A DNA stretch of 64,000 nucleotides, from positions 186,001 through 250,000 of the forward strand of contig JALIHJ010000008.1 of the NCBI GenBank assembly GCA_022984795.1. The letters run 5' to 3'. The notes under the pieces are model-generated. The model had not been told where the DNA came from and ran no database searches. It was given only the letters and a program-made list of their open reading frames with translations. Of this stretch, positions 19,070 to 26,682 are shown piece after piece (the stretch's first letter is position 1; the number at the start of each line of letters is the position of its first letter). The position numbers and the translations under genes were made by a program. The stretch comes from Fabrea salina. Its lineage: Eukaryota; Ciliophora; Heterotrichea; Heterotrichida; Fabreidae.

Positions 19070-20050
19070 ATGTTTTTAGTACTGAGTTTACTCGTTGATA
19101 TTGCAGCAGGTGCTACTTGCAAAGCTTTGTCCTTGGAAGGTGGCGGGAGCCACGGTGCTTACGAAGCAGGAGCCATTTGGGGGCTGGTGAACGGACTCCC
19201 TGACGATGAAGTGAACTGGAATGTGGTGACAGGAATTTCAACCGGAGCCCTGAATTCAGGGGCAGTGGCCCAGTTTCCTATGGGCCAGGAAAAGGAGATG
19301 GCTGACTTTGTGGTGGACACTTGGACTTCCTTGAAGGGGAGTTCTAGTGTATACCAAAGCTGGCCTGGAGGCTTAGTTGAAGGGCTGTTGTTTGAGTATG
19401 GACTCTTTGACACCACACCCCTAAAGAATTACCTCAGAGCCAGGTACGTTAAAGGAATCAATAGAAACATCACCGTGGGGGCTACCAACTTCAACGACGG
19501 AAAGTTCTACCAGTTCAGCGAAACAGAAAAAGATATTCTAGAAGGAATAATATGTTCAGCTTCTCCTCCGCTATTTTTCCCCCATCAACGGTACAAAGGC
19601 TCTGTGTACGCTGACGGAGGCTGCGTAGTTAACCTAGACTACTTCGCAGCCGTGAACAGGTGCAAAGAAATAGCTGAAAAATACAGTGACATCACTGTTG
19701 ACCTAATTTTTGACAACAAACCTACTGAAATTACTAATGAAAGCCAGTTCACTACTATAGGTGTGCACAATCGAGTCAAAGAAATCCAGAACTACGACAA
19801 AACCATGTGGCTCTACTACAGGTCACTCAGCTACTACCCCGAAGTTCACTTCAGGTATGTTCTAGAACCTTCTAAAACTCTGCCAAATGGAAAGTTCAGT
19901 GAAGTGCCCTTAGATTTTAAGAAAGAAGATTTGGAGGCTGAAATCCAACTAGGCAAGGAAGACGCCAAAAGGGCTATTGAAGAAAAGCAAGACGCTAAAC
20001 TCTTCATATCTTCAGCTTTCCAAGAAACCAGAGAAGTTATTTACCCATAA
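19070..20050 (+). CDS. Secreted patatin-like phospholipase, copy 3
   Basis: 326 residues in tandem with copy 2. The leader (MFLVLSLLVDIAAG) and first quarter are nearly identical to copy 2; the last half is the most diverged of the four copies. The catalytic motifs remain: TGISTG and YADGGCVVN. It differs at the oxyanion block (SLEGGGSHGAYEAG). Its stop codon lies inside the 14-nt sequence ATTTACCCATAACT that is duplicated twice downstream around two inserted elements, so its 3' flank has been displaced from its original convergent neighbour. Confidence 0.87.
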   Translation: MFLVLSLLVDIAAGATCKALSLEGGGSHGAYEAGAIWGLVNGLPDDEVNWNVVTGISTGALNSGAVAQFPMGQEKEMADFVVDTWTSLKGSSSVYQSWPGGLVEGLLFEYGLFDTTPLKNYLRARYVKGINRNITVGATNFNDGKFYQFSETEKDILEGIICSASPPLFFPHQRYKGSVYADGGCVVNLDYFAAVNRCKEIAEKYSDITVDLIFDNKPTEITNESQFTTIGVHNRVKEIQNYDKTMWLYYRSLSYYPEVHFRYVLEPSKTLPNGKFSEVPLDFKKEDLEAEIQLGKEDAKRAIEEKQDAKLFISSAFQETREVIYP

Positions 20051-20052
20051 CT
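20039..20052 (+). repeat. Target-site duplication, copy 1 of 3
   Basis: ATTTACCCATAACT. It overlaps the last two codons and stop of patatin copy 3, so this is the original target sequence. Identical copies lie at 21036-21049 and 21396-21409. Confidence 0.85.
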
Positions 20053-20062
20053 CTGACCTTCC

Positions 20063-20080
20063 GATCGGTAACAAGATTTA
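20063..20080 (+). repeat. 18-nt direct repeat bounding the ORF, left copy
   Basis: GATCGGTAACAAGATTTA, followed by a (TTTA)n tract. An identical copy is at 21009-21026, followed by (ATA)n. A shortened relative of the tail end (AAGATTTAATAATAATAA on the minus strand) occurs in the insertion at 38869-38927. Confidence 0.85.
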
Positions 20081-20092
20081 TTTATTTATTTG

Positions 20093-21004
20093 TTATGTTA
20101 TCAAGCCCTTGGGCCTTTTTAGAGTTACAGTGAGAGGGGTTTGCTTTGCGGGTCCTTTGTTTCGCTTGCATTTCCTCTTCTTCCAGGCACAGTCGTTTGT
20201 GTTTTTTGTGTTTGTTGTTTGTCTGGTGTCTATTTTTGTGCTTCTGGGTAGTTGTGGTTCTTTCTGTTTTTGTGAGAGCTTCCTTCTTTGTTTTCTTGTG
20301 TCCAGTCTTGTTTCTTCGAAGGTTGTTTTCGTTGCTCTTGTTACGCTGGGTGTGCTGCGTTTATTGTTTTCTCCTGGTTCTTTTTCCTTTCTGTCCAGAA
20401 TTGGTTCTTCATCGTCCAGGTTTCTCATGATTGCATCGAGCAATTTGTCTTCTTTGCTTTTTTCAGTGAGAGTTTCCTTTGTCTTTCTTTGTGGATTTTT
20501 TGTTGCGAGCTCCATGTCTTCGTCCGGGTTCTCTTCCGTATTTAGCTCTAGGAGTACTTCCAGGTCCGAGTCTTCTTCTGAGTCTAGGTCTGTGTCTTCT
20601 TCCCAGCTTAAGTAAGAATCTATATCTGAGTCTGAGTTCTCCTCGAAGTCTGAGTCTTCGCTCCATTGGTCGTCTGAGTATTGCTCCTCTTCAGTTAAGG
20701 TTACAGAGCGCCGGAGGCTCCTGTATTTTCTTAAGGTGTCTAGGAAGTTAGCGAAGTAATCGCAGCCTTTTGGCCTTTCTGTGCTTTCGTCATCTGATGA
20801 TTCTGAGCACATCATTTGATCCGTTATTTTTTTGATGTGATACTTCAGTGTTGACTTGTCTATTGTTAGGAAATTCGGGTCCCCTATCAAGTGTCTACCT
20901 TCAGGGGCCACATAAGCCACGTCTTGGATTAAATCCAGGACTTGGGTCTTCGAATCAGCATTCTCGATAACGCTTGTATTCGAAATTGTTTCCCGATTTT
21001 CCAT
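20093..21004 (-). CDS. Element-borne acidic protein of unknown function
   Basis: 303 residues from ATG 21004-21002 to the TAA at 20093-20095. The first 100 residues look globular (LDLIQDVAYVAPEGRHLIGD), residues about 105-165 are very acidic with Ser/Asp/Glu repeats, and the last 130 are strongly basic. This acid-then-base layout resembles a chromatin- or nucleic-acid-binding protein, but I recognise no family. The ORF begins four bases from one 18-nt repeat and ends 12 bases from the other, so it belongs to the inserted element. The overlapping plus-strand frames are low-complexity Phe/Ser/Leu/Val strings, the expected antisense of an acidic ORF. Confidence 0.6.
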   Translation of the reverse strand: MENRETISNTSVIENADSKTQVLDLIQDVAYVAPEGRHLIGDPNFLTIDKSTLKYHIKKITDQMMCSESSDDESTERPKGCDYFANFLDTLRKYRSLRRSVTLTEEEQYSDDQWSEDSDFEENSDSDIDSYLSWEEDTDLDSEEDSDLEVLLELNTEENPDEDMELATKNPQRKTKETLTEKSKEDKLLDAIMRNLDDEEPILDRKEKEPGENNKRSTPSVTRATKTTFEETRLDTRKQRRKLSQKQKEPQLPRSTKIDTRQTTNTKNTNDCAWKKRKCKRNKGPAKQTPLTVTLKRPKGLIT

Positions 21005-21008
21005 TTTT

Positions 21009-21026
21009 GATCGGTAACAAGATTTA
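21009..21026 (+). repeat. 18-nt direct repeat bounding the ORF, right copy
   Basis: Second perfect copy of GATCGGTAACAAGATTTA, here leading into the (ATA)n tail of unit A. Confidence 0.85.
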
Positions 21027-21035
21027 ATAATAATA

Positions 21036-21049
21036 ATTTACCCATAACT
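21036..21049 (+). repeat. Target-site duplication, copy 2 of 3
   Basis: ATTTACCCATAACT between units A and B. Confidence 0.85.
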
Positions 21050-21395
21050 GGAGAGGGGTGTTTTTCTTGACGAGCTGACGTGTGTTTGTCAGCGAAGACC
21101 AAGTTTTCACCTCGCCAGGAAGGTCCGGTGTTCCCGGTACCTCCCGGTCAGAAACCTGGGGCAATCCCAAGCTTGCAGGGACTTGGTGATACCAGGTGGA
21201 AAGCTGGTAGCGGTCGACTACCTGGTAGCAGAGGTGCTACTACCCTTGCCTGCACAAGGGGAGTCACGAGGGACCTGCGAGCCCGCGCACGCCATGCTAT
21301 CAGATTAGCCGGAGGACAAGGAACACGTGGCCGCGGGCCCTACGGGGTATGGCTAGGACAGCTGACTGTGGTTTTCGAAAAACTCTTATTAATTA
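21050..21395 (+). mobile_element. SINE-like GC-rich insertion unit B (346 bp) with hairpins
   Basis: The unit is flanked by perfect 14-nt target copies and ends on the right in an AT tail (TTATTAATTA). The body is clearly more GC-rich than the surrounding genes and codes for nothing convincing. It can form several hairpins: TACCAGGT/ACCTGGTA (21190-21197 with 21220-21227), GTAGCA/TGCTAC with a GAGG loop (21225-21240) and CCCTTG/CAAGGG (21243-21260). The first two share bases and cannot both form fully. A structured small-RNA-derived retroposon is the likeliest reading. I could not match it to tRNA, 5S or SRP RNA by eye. Confidence 0.65.
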
Positions 21396-21409
21396 ATTTA
21401 CCCATAACT
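21396..21409 (+). repeat. Target-site duplication, copy 3 of 3
   Basis: ATTTACCCATAACT, followed two bases later by the stop of the convergent SUKH gene. Without the insertions the two genes' stop codons would be about 14 bases apart, the usual spacing in this window. Confidence 0.85.
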
Positions 21410-21411
21410 AT

Positions 21412-21921
21412 TTATATCCTATCTACAAGTCCATCTCCTTCGATGTACATAAAGTTGGCAAGCATGTTGTGTCTAGTGTTTGTGAGGAAGTGCCCCAGAG
21501 TGTCACCCAAGTTCTGAATGAAACCCTGTTCAGGGTGCCACTCAAACACTTGGCCAGTGTCTTTGTCCATTACAAGGAATCCTCCGTTTTTGTCTTTGGC
21601 AAAGGGCAAGTAGGTAGACTTCCAGTGCCTAGACTTGTTGAGACTAGAAAGTTCATCTTTGCAGTCCTGGACTGAAAGCAAAGTATAAGTGCCTGTAAAC
21701 ATAATTCCTCCGTCGTGTCTAAGCCACAGCTTTTTAAGTTCAGAGGGTGCATTGTAAAAAGCAGGGTCTTTGGTGTCCTCTAACTTGGGAGGAGGAGACC
21801 ACCCTGGGATATTGTTTCTGCTCCACTCTAGTATGTCCCTAATAGCTTCTTCTATTCTCCCCATGCTCAGTTCTTTAGGAGGAATATTTCCCTCCCGGAA
21901 CTCTATGACATCGGGTTCCAT
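21412..21921 (-). CDS. SMI1/KNR4 (SUKH) family protein
   Basis: 169 residues making one SUKH fold. The hallmark pieces are the Trp-bearing N-terminal helix (IRDILEWSRNNIPGW), LKKLWLRHDGG, LPFAKDKNGGFLVMD and GQVFEWHPEQG. Yeast Smi1/Knr4 regulates cell-wall synthesis; bacterial members are immunity proteins, and eukaryotic members generally act as protein-binding scaffolds. The function in ciliates is unknown. The gene is convergent with patatin copy 3 across the inserted elements. Confidence 0.8.
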   Translation of the reverse strand: MEPDVIEFREGNIPPKELSMGRIEEAIRDILEWSRNNIPGWSPPPKLEDTKDPAFYNAPSELKKLWLRHDGGIMFTGTYTLLSVQDCKDELSSLNKSRHWKSTYLPFAKDKNGGFLVMDKDTGQVFEWHPEQGFIQNLGDTLGHFLTNTRHNMLANFMYIEGDGLVDRI

Positions 21922-21971
21922 TTATAAGTGCAATTTTACTTACTGAATATTTTGGTGGATATTTGCAGTAA

Positions 21972-23213
21972 TCAACTTAATTCAGAATCAGCATCTTCTT
22001 CGAAGAAAAGCGGCCTAGAAATGTTTCTGGGGGGCTTTCTTAAAAGTTCTTCGTACTCCTTTTTAGCTTGCTCGTACTCACTTTTTTTGTCTGGAAAGTG
22101 GTACAGAAGTATTTCTTCGTAAACTAGGTCTTTAAGGTCCTTCATAGTCAGTAGTTGTCTTTCGAACTCAAAATCAAACAAAGACACTGGCTGAGTCACA
22201 GGTTCGTCTTCTGGATAGTGGAGTGCTGAAAGGTAGGGGTGGTTCAGAGCTCCTTCTATGTCAATTCTTTTGTCAGGGTTAAACGCTAGCATTTTGCCCA
22301 GCAAGTCCAAAGCCAGTGGGTTGGAATTTCTGAAAACTTGCTCAAAGGGTTTGCCTTGTCTTTTGCCCATCCGCAGTACTTTTTCTCTAGACCTTAGGTT
22401 AGGTATGGCTTGTATGTCTGCATCAGAAGGAGTCCCAATAAGGTTAAAGATAATTTCTAGTTGGTGGTTGGCGTCGTGGCCTGGAAGAATAGGCTTTCTG
22501 AGAAGGAGCTCTCCTAGAATGCAGCCCACAGCCCAGATGTCCATAGCAGAGGAGTATTTTCTGTAAGCTAGCAAAAGCTCAGGTGAGCGGTACCACCTAG
22601 TTGCAACGTAGTCTGTCATTTGAGTGGTAGTGGACTTTAGTTCCTTTATGCAAGGCCTTGCAAGTCCGAAGTCGCATATCTTCAAGTCACAGTTGGAGTT
22701 CACTAAAAGGTTTCTGGGCTTGAGGTCCCTATGCAAAATTTGAGCACTTTGCATATACTTTAAGCCGCGAAGTAACTGGTAAATGAAGAACTGGCAGTGT
22801 TCATCCGAAAGTGGTTGGGGCGACTTAATAACAGAACTCAAGTCAGTTTCCATCAGCTCGCTGATTACATAGATCTCGTCAAAAGCTTCCCTAGAAACTG
22901 GAAGTTGGATAGACTCAATAGAAATCACGTTTTCGTGGTTGAGCAGTCTTAGGATCTTAAGTTCTCTTAAAGTCCGCTTTGTGAAAGTAGAGTGTTCAAA
23001 GGCTTTTTCGATCTTTTTGATTGCAACTTCTTTCCCAGTCAGGGTATCTCTGGCCGAAACAACTACTCCGTAAGCACCACTTCCTATAGTATCGAGTATT
23101 TGGTACCGCTGGTCTAAGTTAAAAGTTGACCCCATAACACGTGTAGGCCCTGCGTTAGACGCAGAAGGTCCACCTGTTTGGGATGTTGATAAATAGTCTG
23201 GGTATTTTTTCAT
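21972..23213 (-). CDS. MAP kinase with a TDY activation motif
   Basis: 413 residues. ERK-type MAPK: glycine loop GSGAYGVV (44-51), VAIKKIEKAF, HRDLKPRN (161-168), DFG (181-183), activation lip with Thr200-Asp-Tyr202 followed by VATRWYRSPE, and the MAPK insert and common-docking acidic end (LYHFPDKKSEYEQAKKEYE). TDY in place of TEY is known in one plant MAPK group and in some protist MAPKs. The N-terminal 30 residues are Ser/Thr/Gly-rich. A MAP2K is encoded at 35123-36142, but nothing here shows that they act together. Confidence 0.93.
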   Translation of the reverse strand: MKKYPDYLSTSQTGGPSASNAGPTRVMGSTFNLDQRYQILDTIGSGAYGVVVSARDTLTGKEVAIKKIEKAFEHSTFTKRTLRELKILRLLNHENVISIESIQLPVSREAFDEIYVISELMETDLSSVIKSPQPLSDEHCQFFIYQLLRGLKYMQSAQILHRDLKPRNLLVNSNCDLKICDFGLARPCIKELKSTTTQMTDYVATRWYRSPELLLAYRKYSSAMDIWAVGCILGELLLRKPILPGHDANHQLEIIFNLIGTPSDADIQAIPNLRSREKVLRMGKRQGKPFEQVFRNSNPLALDLLGKMLAFNPDKRIDIEGALNHPYLSALHYPEDEPVTQPVSLFDFEFERQLLTMKDLKDLVYEEILLYHFPDKKSEYEQAKKEYEELLRKPPRNISRPLFFEEDADSELS

Positions 23214-23262
23214 TTATGTAGCATACTGGCAATTACTTATTAGTAGTTTCATACTTAACAAA

Positions 23263-24537
23263 TTACTTATGCTTGCGTGCAGGTGTTTTAATAGGAACTC
23301 TTCCTTTTACTTTAGGTTCTGGTTTTTTGGAAGCATTCACAATGATGGTCTTTCCTGCGACTTCGCTGGAGTTCTTCTGCAAGTTGCTTGGGATTGAAGA
23401 AGGCAAGAGGGTTTGTTCTGGAGCAGTTTGGGGTCGTTCTTGGTTTTGCTTGACTCCGTAAACAGGAGCAGGCTTCCACATGTGGTCTTTGGACTCAGCT
23501 GGAACTTTGTTGTAGATGTCGTCTAGAGGGTTAATTTCTTCCCTCTTAGTTTCTTCTTGAGTAGCTTCGGTTGTTTCGCTTTCTGAAGCTTGCTTTAGAG
23601 GGTCCTGGCCCAAGGCTATTTGGTCCACTACGGTGCTGGGATTCATGAGGTTCATTGCTTCAAAGTTCATTGCGCAGATTCCTCTCATGAAAGCATTTTT
23701 AAGGTTTTCTTGGAGACTTTCTTTGTTTGCTTGTTCTTCTGTAAGTCTGAATTCTGCGTCCTGCACTCTTCTGGTGAGGGTTTCTATTTCTTTGTTGTAG
23801 TACATACTGAGTTCTTTCTTTTCAGCTTCAATGAATTCTCTACGTTTTTGGGCTTCTTTTTGGTCATGGAAAATTCTCCACTTAGACTTCCAAGCAGAAA
23901 ACACACCTTTCATGCAGTTTTCTTTGGACTTAACTTTAGCAACTCTGCTGAGTTTTTTCTCAATTTGGGCGTTTTCGTGGAACTTAAACCAAGCCATAAA
24001 AGCTTTGCTAGATAACTTCTGGGCTTTTGCTTTAGCTCTAAGAGTACCAACCATTAACGCAAGGCCTTCTTTGTGTTGAGTGCAAGTTTTTATGGTGGTT
24101 GTTGCCTGAGCAAGTTCTTCTTTCAGGTGCTCTACTTGGTCTTGCTTGGCACTTAACTGGGCGTTGCACTTCTTTTTTTCACTTTCGATAGTAGTGACTT
24201 GTTCGTGGAGCAGCGACCTTTTGAGGGCCATAAACTCTTTTAAGCTTTCGTTCCTAAACTGAGCAATCATTGTGTCAAGACGAGTAGTGAAGTTCTGTAC
24301 GTCTTGATCAATAATTTGAGGGTGGTGGTACTTTTCTTGAGGAAGGTCATAAGCGTTGCGAGGAGAGTGATCACTTTCTTGTGGGAATTCTTCAAAAGAC
24401 TCTTGAGGCAACTCTTGGGAGAACTTTTCAAGGTTAATAGGGATTTTGGGGGACTCAGGAGGGTTGTTTTGGGCTTCTTCAACTTCTTCTAAACTTAAGT
24501 GGGAAATTCTTACTGCGCTTGATTTCTTTGGAATCAT
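23263..24537 (-). CDS. Coiled-coil protein with basic C-terminus, unknown
   Basis: 424 residues. The first 80 residues are Pro/Glu/Ser-rich. Residues about 80-290 are coiled coil, with an internal segment that repeats a Trp-containing pattern (SSKAFMAWFKFHENAQI and CMKGVFSAWKSKW), resembling Sfi1-like or IQ-like repeats of centrin-binding proteins. The C-terminal 100 residues are Pro/Lys-rich and end in a basic tail. A basal body or cortical cytoskeleton role is a guess from the AW-type repeats. Confidence 0.65.
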   Translation of the reverse strand: MIPKKSSAVRISHLSLEEVEEAQNNPPESPKIPINLEKFSQELPQESFEEFPQESDHSPRNAYDLPQEKYHHPQIIDQDVQNFTTRLDTMIAQFRNESLKEFMALKRSLLHEQVTTIESEKKKCNAQLSAKQDQVEHLKEELAQATTTIKTCTQHKEGLALMVGTLRAKAKAQKLSSKAFMAWFKFHENAQIEKKLSRVAKVKSKENCMKGVFSAWKSKWRIFHDQKEAQKRREFIEAEKKELSMYYNKEIETLTRRVQDAEFRLTEEQANKESLQENLKNAFMRGICAMNFEAMNLMNPSTVVDQIALGQDPLKQASESETTEATQEETKREEINPLDDIYNKVPAESKDHMWKPAPVYGVKQNQERPQTAPEQTLLPSSIPSNLQKNSSEVAGKTIIVNASKKPEPKVKGRVPIKTPARKHK

Positions 24538-24574
24538 TTAATATGTTTGCATGGCGGGAGTTAGCAATTTAAAA

Positions 24575-26677
24575 TTACTGAGAATTACTTATCTGTGATA
24601 AAAGGGTTTTATCTGTTTTGGTCAGCAAGTTTTGTTGGACAGACTCAAAATCAGAAGTTACTTGGTCTTTCAAAGCCCACGCAAAAGCTATTTTGTAGGA
24701 CAGTTCTGGAAAGTTTTCCTGGTTCTTTAGGTAGAATTCTTTAAAAAACTCTTTTTCGAAGTCAAGACCTAAGACTGAGAAACTTACAGCTGCGTAACTA
24801 AAGTCTTGGATTGTTTCGCAGTTGGAAATTACTTGTTTCGAAAGTTTATGAAGATTTTCAATCAGAAAAGAAGGCTGATTCTTTATGTAGGCAACAACCA
24901 GGGCATAGGGGTTGGGGTGGTACAGAGGCTTTACAGGGTACCCTAGCATTACTAAGTAGTAAGCAAGCCTACTGAATATAATGGGGTCCACTATGGAGTC
25001 TAGCAAAGAAAACAACCTGTCATGGAAAGCTGAGCTCAGTGTAGGCGAAAAGTTAGTCCACAAAAAGGGCTCAAGCTGTAAGTCCCTTCCATAGGTAGTG
25101 GCAATGTGGTACCTAGTCATTACTTCAGTAACTTTCAAAAGGTCCTGGGCTTCTTGCTGGACGCCTATGCCTTCAACAGCTAAGTGTTCGAGTTTTCTAA
25201 AGAACCCTCCGTACGAAAAACCTCCAGTGTTCATTAAGCTTTTGCCTAGTTTCCAAACTGAGTTCAAAGGAAAGTACTCGATTTCGGAGGCTCTGGTTAC
25301 TAACTTGTCCATGACTTCTTTGACTTCTTCTCTGTGAGCTACTCCTTCAGGGAGGTTTCCGAAGATGTCAATAGCTTGAACTATGCCTTTTGTGTCGAGT
25401 TCAGGAACTCCTAGGTAGTTAATAATGACCGCTGCCCTTACAAAAAGGTAGTTTGTCAAAGGAGATGCTTCAGGCGAGCTCTGAAGATAGTCTAAGATTT
25501 TAACTAGTGGAAAGGAAGGCAAGGAGTATCTAGGAATAGTGAGGTCTGTAAATCCAGAATATAGTGAGTGTGAAGAAGGTTTGGGGTTGTAAAGAGAGGG
25601 ATTAATGCTCAGAGGAGTTTCTGGAAGAGTCACAGTTTCTGCTATTTGAAGTGTGCGAGTTAAGACTCTGTCAACTAAGTCCTCATCAAGCACCTGGAGT
25701 TTTTTAAGGCCTTCAGTAGCATAAGCTAAATTCATACTGTTACACTGAGGAATTAGTTTTTTGAACTGTTCAACCAAAGGTTCAATTTTTCTTTTAAGGA
25801 AACTTGTTTTGTGTTGGTAGATGTTTCCCAAACTCCAAATTAAGTCGCAAGTTTCCTTCTTGGTTAAAGAACTGGTGTTTAGTTCCTTGAGCAGGTCATG
25901 GAAACTTTCAATGTGCTGACTTGAGTCAGAAAAAGTAGCTAGTTTCGAAAAAAACAACACACTGTTGCTAGGGTTCATTTGGAACCTTTGAGCAAAGCCA
26001 ATAGCTTCTTCTAAACTAAGCAAGTTAAAACAAATGTAGTTAGAAGCAGTAGCCTGGTCTAGTTCAGAAGGGTCAGCGGTTTTAAGGTGCACTACTCCTT
26101 TTTCAGAAACTCTGTTGGGACTGGGCATGGCAGGCAGAGTTTCTTCAACTTCTACTCCGTCTAAAAGTTGGTCTATGTTGACGTTTCCAGTGTACTTAGT
26201 GCCCAGTATAACTCTAGGGTCCCTTTTCCTGACTTCTTCAATTCTTTGTTTTTCTTTGTGGGCCCTCAAAGCCTTTTCAAAGGCCTCAGTTTCTTGTGCT
26301 AGTAACACGTTACGTCTGCTTTCAACGCTTTTGTCGAGCAGAAACAAGTTGTCCTGCAAGTACTCTTTTTGGTCTTCGACCGCAGGATTGATGCCTTGCT
26401 TAATAAGGGCTCTGCGGTAAGGTTTTTCTAAACTAGGGTCATTCGGCGAGGACAGTGAAGGAATTTTGTAAAAAGCTTTTACCTGTTGTTTAGAAGCCTT
26501 GGCCAAGTTTGAAAGTGACACATGGGGAAGTTGCCTTTTCAAGGCTTTGAGTCCTGTGCGGTGTGCAAGTCGGACATTGTGTGTAAAGCGTAGACTAGAC
26601 TTAAGGTTTTCTGGAATACGCTCGTAAGCCCTGGGTTTGTGTTTGATTTCGTTGTAAAGCCTACTGAACGAACGCAT
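24575..26677 (-). CDS. Putative mitochondrial helical-repeat protein
   Basis: 700 residues. The N-terminus (MRSFSRLYNEIKHKPRAYER) is basic and lacks early acidic residues, fitting a mitochondrial presequence. The middle and C-terminal parts consist of paired helices (for example CDLIWSLGNIYQHKTSFL and MNLAYATEGLKKLQV) that look like FASTK- or octotricopeptide-type RNA-binding helical repeats. No catalytic motif is visible. A role in mitochondrial RNA handling or the mitoribosome is an inference. Its start lies six bases from the stop of the next gene on the same strand. Confidence 0.6.
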   Translation of the reverse strand: MRSFSRLYNEIKHKPRAYERIPENLKSSLRFTHNVRLAHRTGLKALKRQLPHVSLSNLAKASKQQVKAFYKIPSLSSPNDPSLEKPYRRALIKQGINPAVEDQKEYLQDNLFLLDKSVESRRNVLLAQETEAFEKALRAHKEKQRIEEVRKRDPRVILGTKYTGNVNIDQLLDGVEVEETLPAMPSPNRVSEKGVVHLKTADPSELDQATASNYICFNLLSLEEAIGFAQRFQMNPSNSVLFFSKLATFSDSSQHIESFHDLLKELNTSSLTKKETCDLIWSLGNIYQHKTSFLKRKIEPLVEQFKKLIPQCNSMNLAYATEGLKKLQVLDEDLVDRVLTRTLQIAETVTLPETPLSINPSLYNPKPSSHSLYSGFTDLTIPRYSLPSFPLVKILDYLQSSPEASPLTNYLFVRAAVIINYLGVPELDTKGIVQAIDIFGNLPEGVAHREEVKEVMDKLVTRASEIEYFPLNSVWKLGKSLMNTGGFSYGGFFRKLEHLAVEGIGVQQEAQDLLKVTEVMTRYHIATTYGRDLQLEPFLWTNFSPTLSSAFHDRLFSLLDSIVDPIIFSRLAYYLVMLGYPVKPLYHPNPYALVVAYIKNQPSFLIENLHKLSKQVISNCETIQDFSYAAVSFSVLGLDFEKEFFKEFYLKNQENFPELSYKIAFAWALKDQVTSDFESVQQNLLTKTDKTLLSQISNSQ

Positions 26678-26682
26678 CTTTA

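Larger units (their letters stand above)
20053..21035. mobile_element. Retroposon-like insertion unit A (983 bp) carrying an ORF
   Basis: The unit lies between two perfect copies of the 14-nt target sequence. It ends on the right in a short (AAT)n-like tail after GATCGGTAACAAGATTTA. The same 18 nt occur near the left end at 20063-20080, there followed by a (TTTA)n tract; so the unit may be composite, with a tiny truncated copy at its left edge. Inside, and bounded by the two 18-nt repeats, is a minus-strand ORF of 303 codons. The class is uncertain: target duplication and simple-sequence tail fit a non-LTR retroposon, but I see no reverse transcriptase, and the ORF runs opposite to the tail. 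It looks whole. Confidence 0.7.

Noticed and set aside
19977-20615. Plus-strand ORF of 212 codons and overlapping plus ORFs at 20146-20751
   Set aside because: Low-complexity Phe/Ser/Leu/Val strings, the antisense of the acidic minus-strand ORF; no natural protein features.
21080-21517. ORF of 145 codons across unit B
   Set aside because: It crosses the element boundary and the target repeat into the SUKH gene's antisense; no plausible domain.
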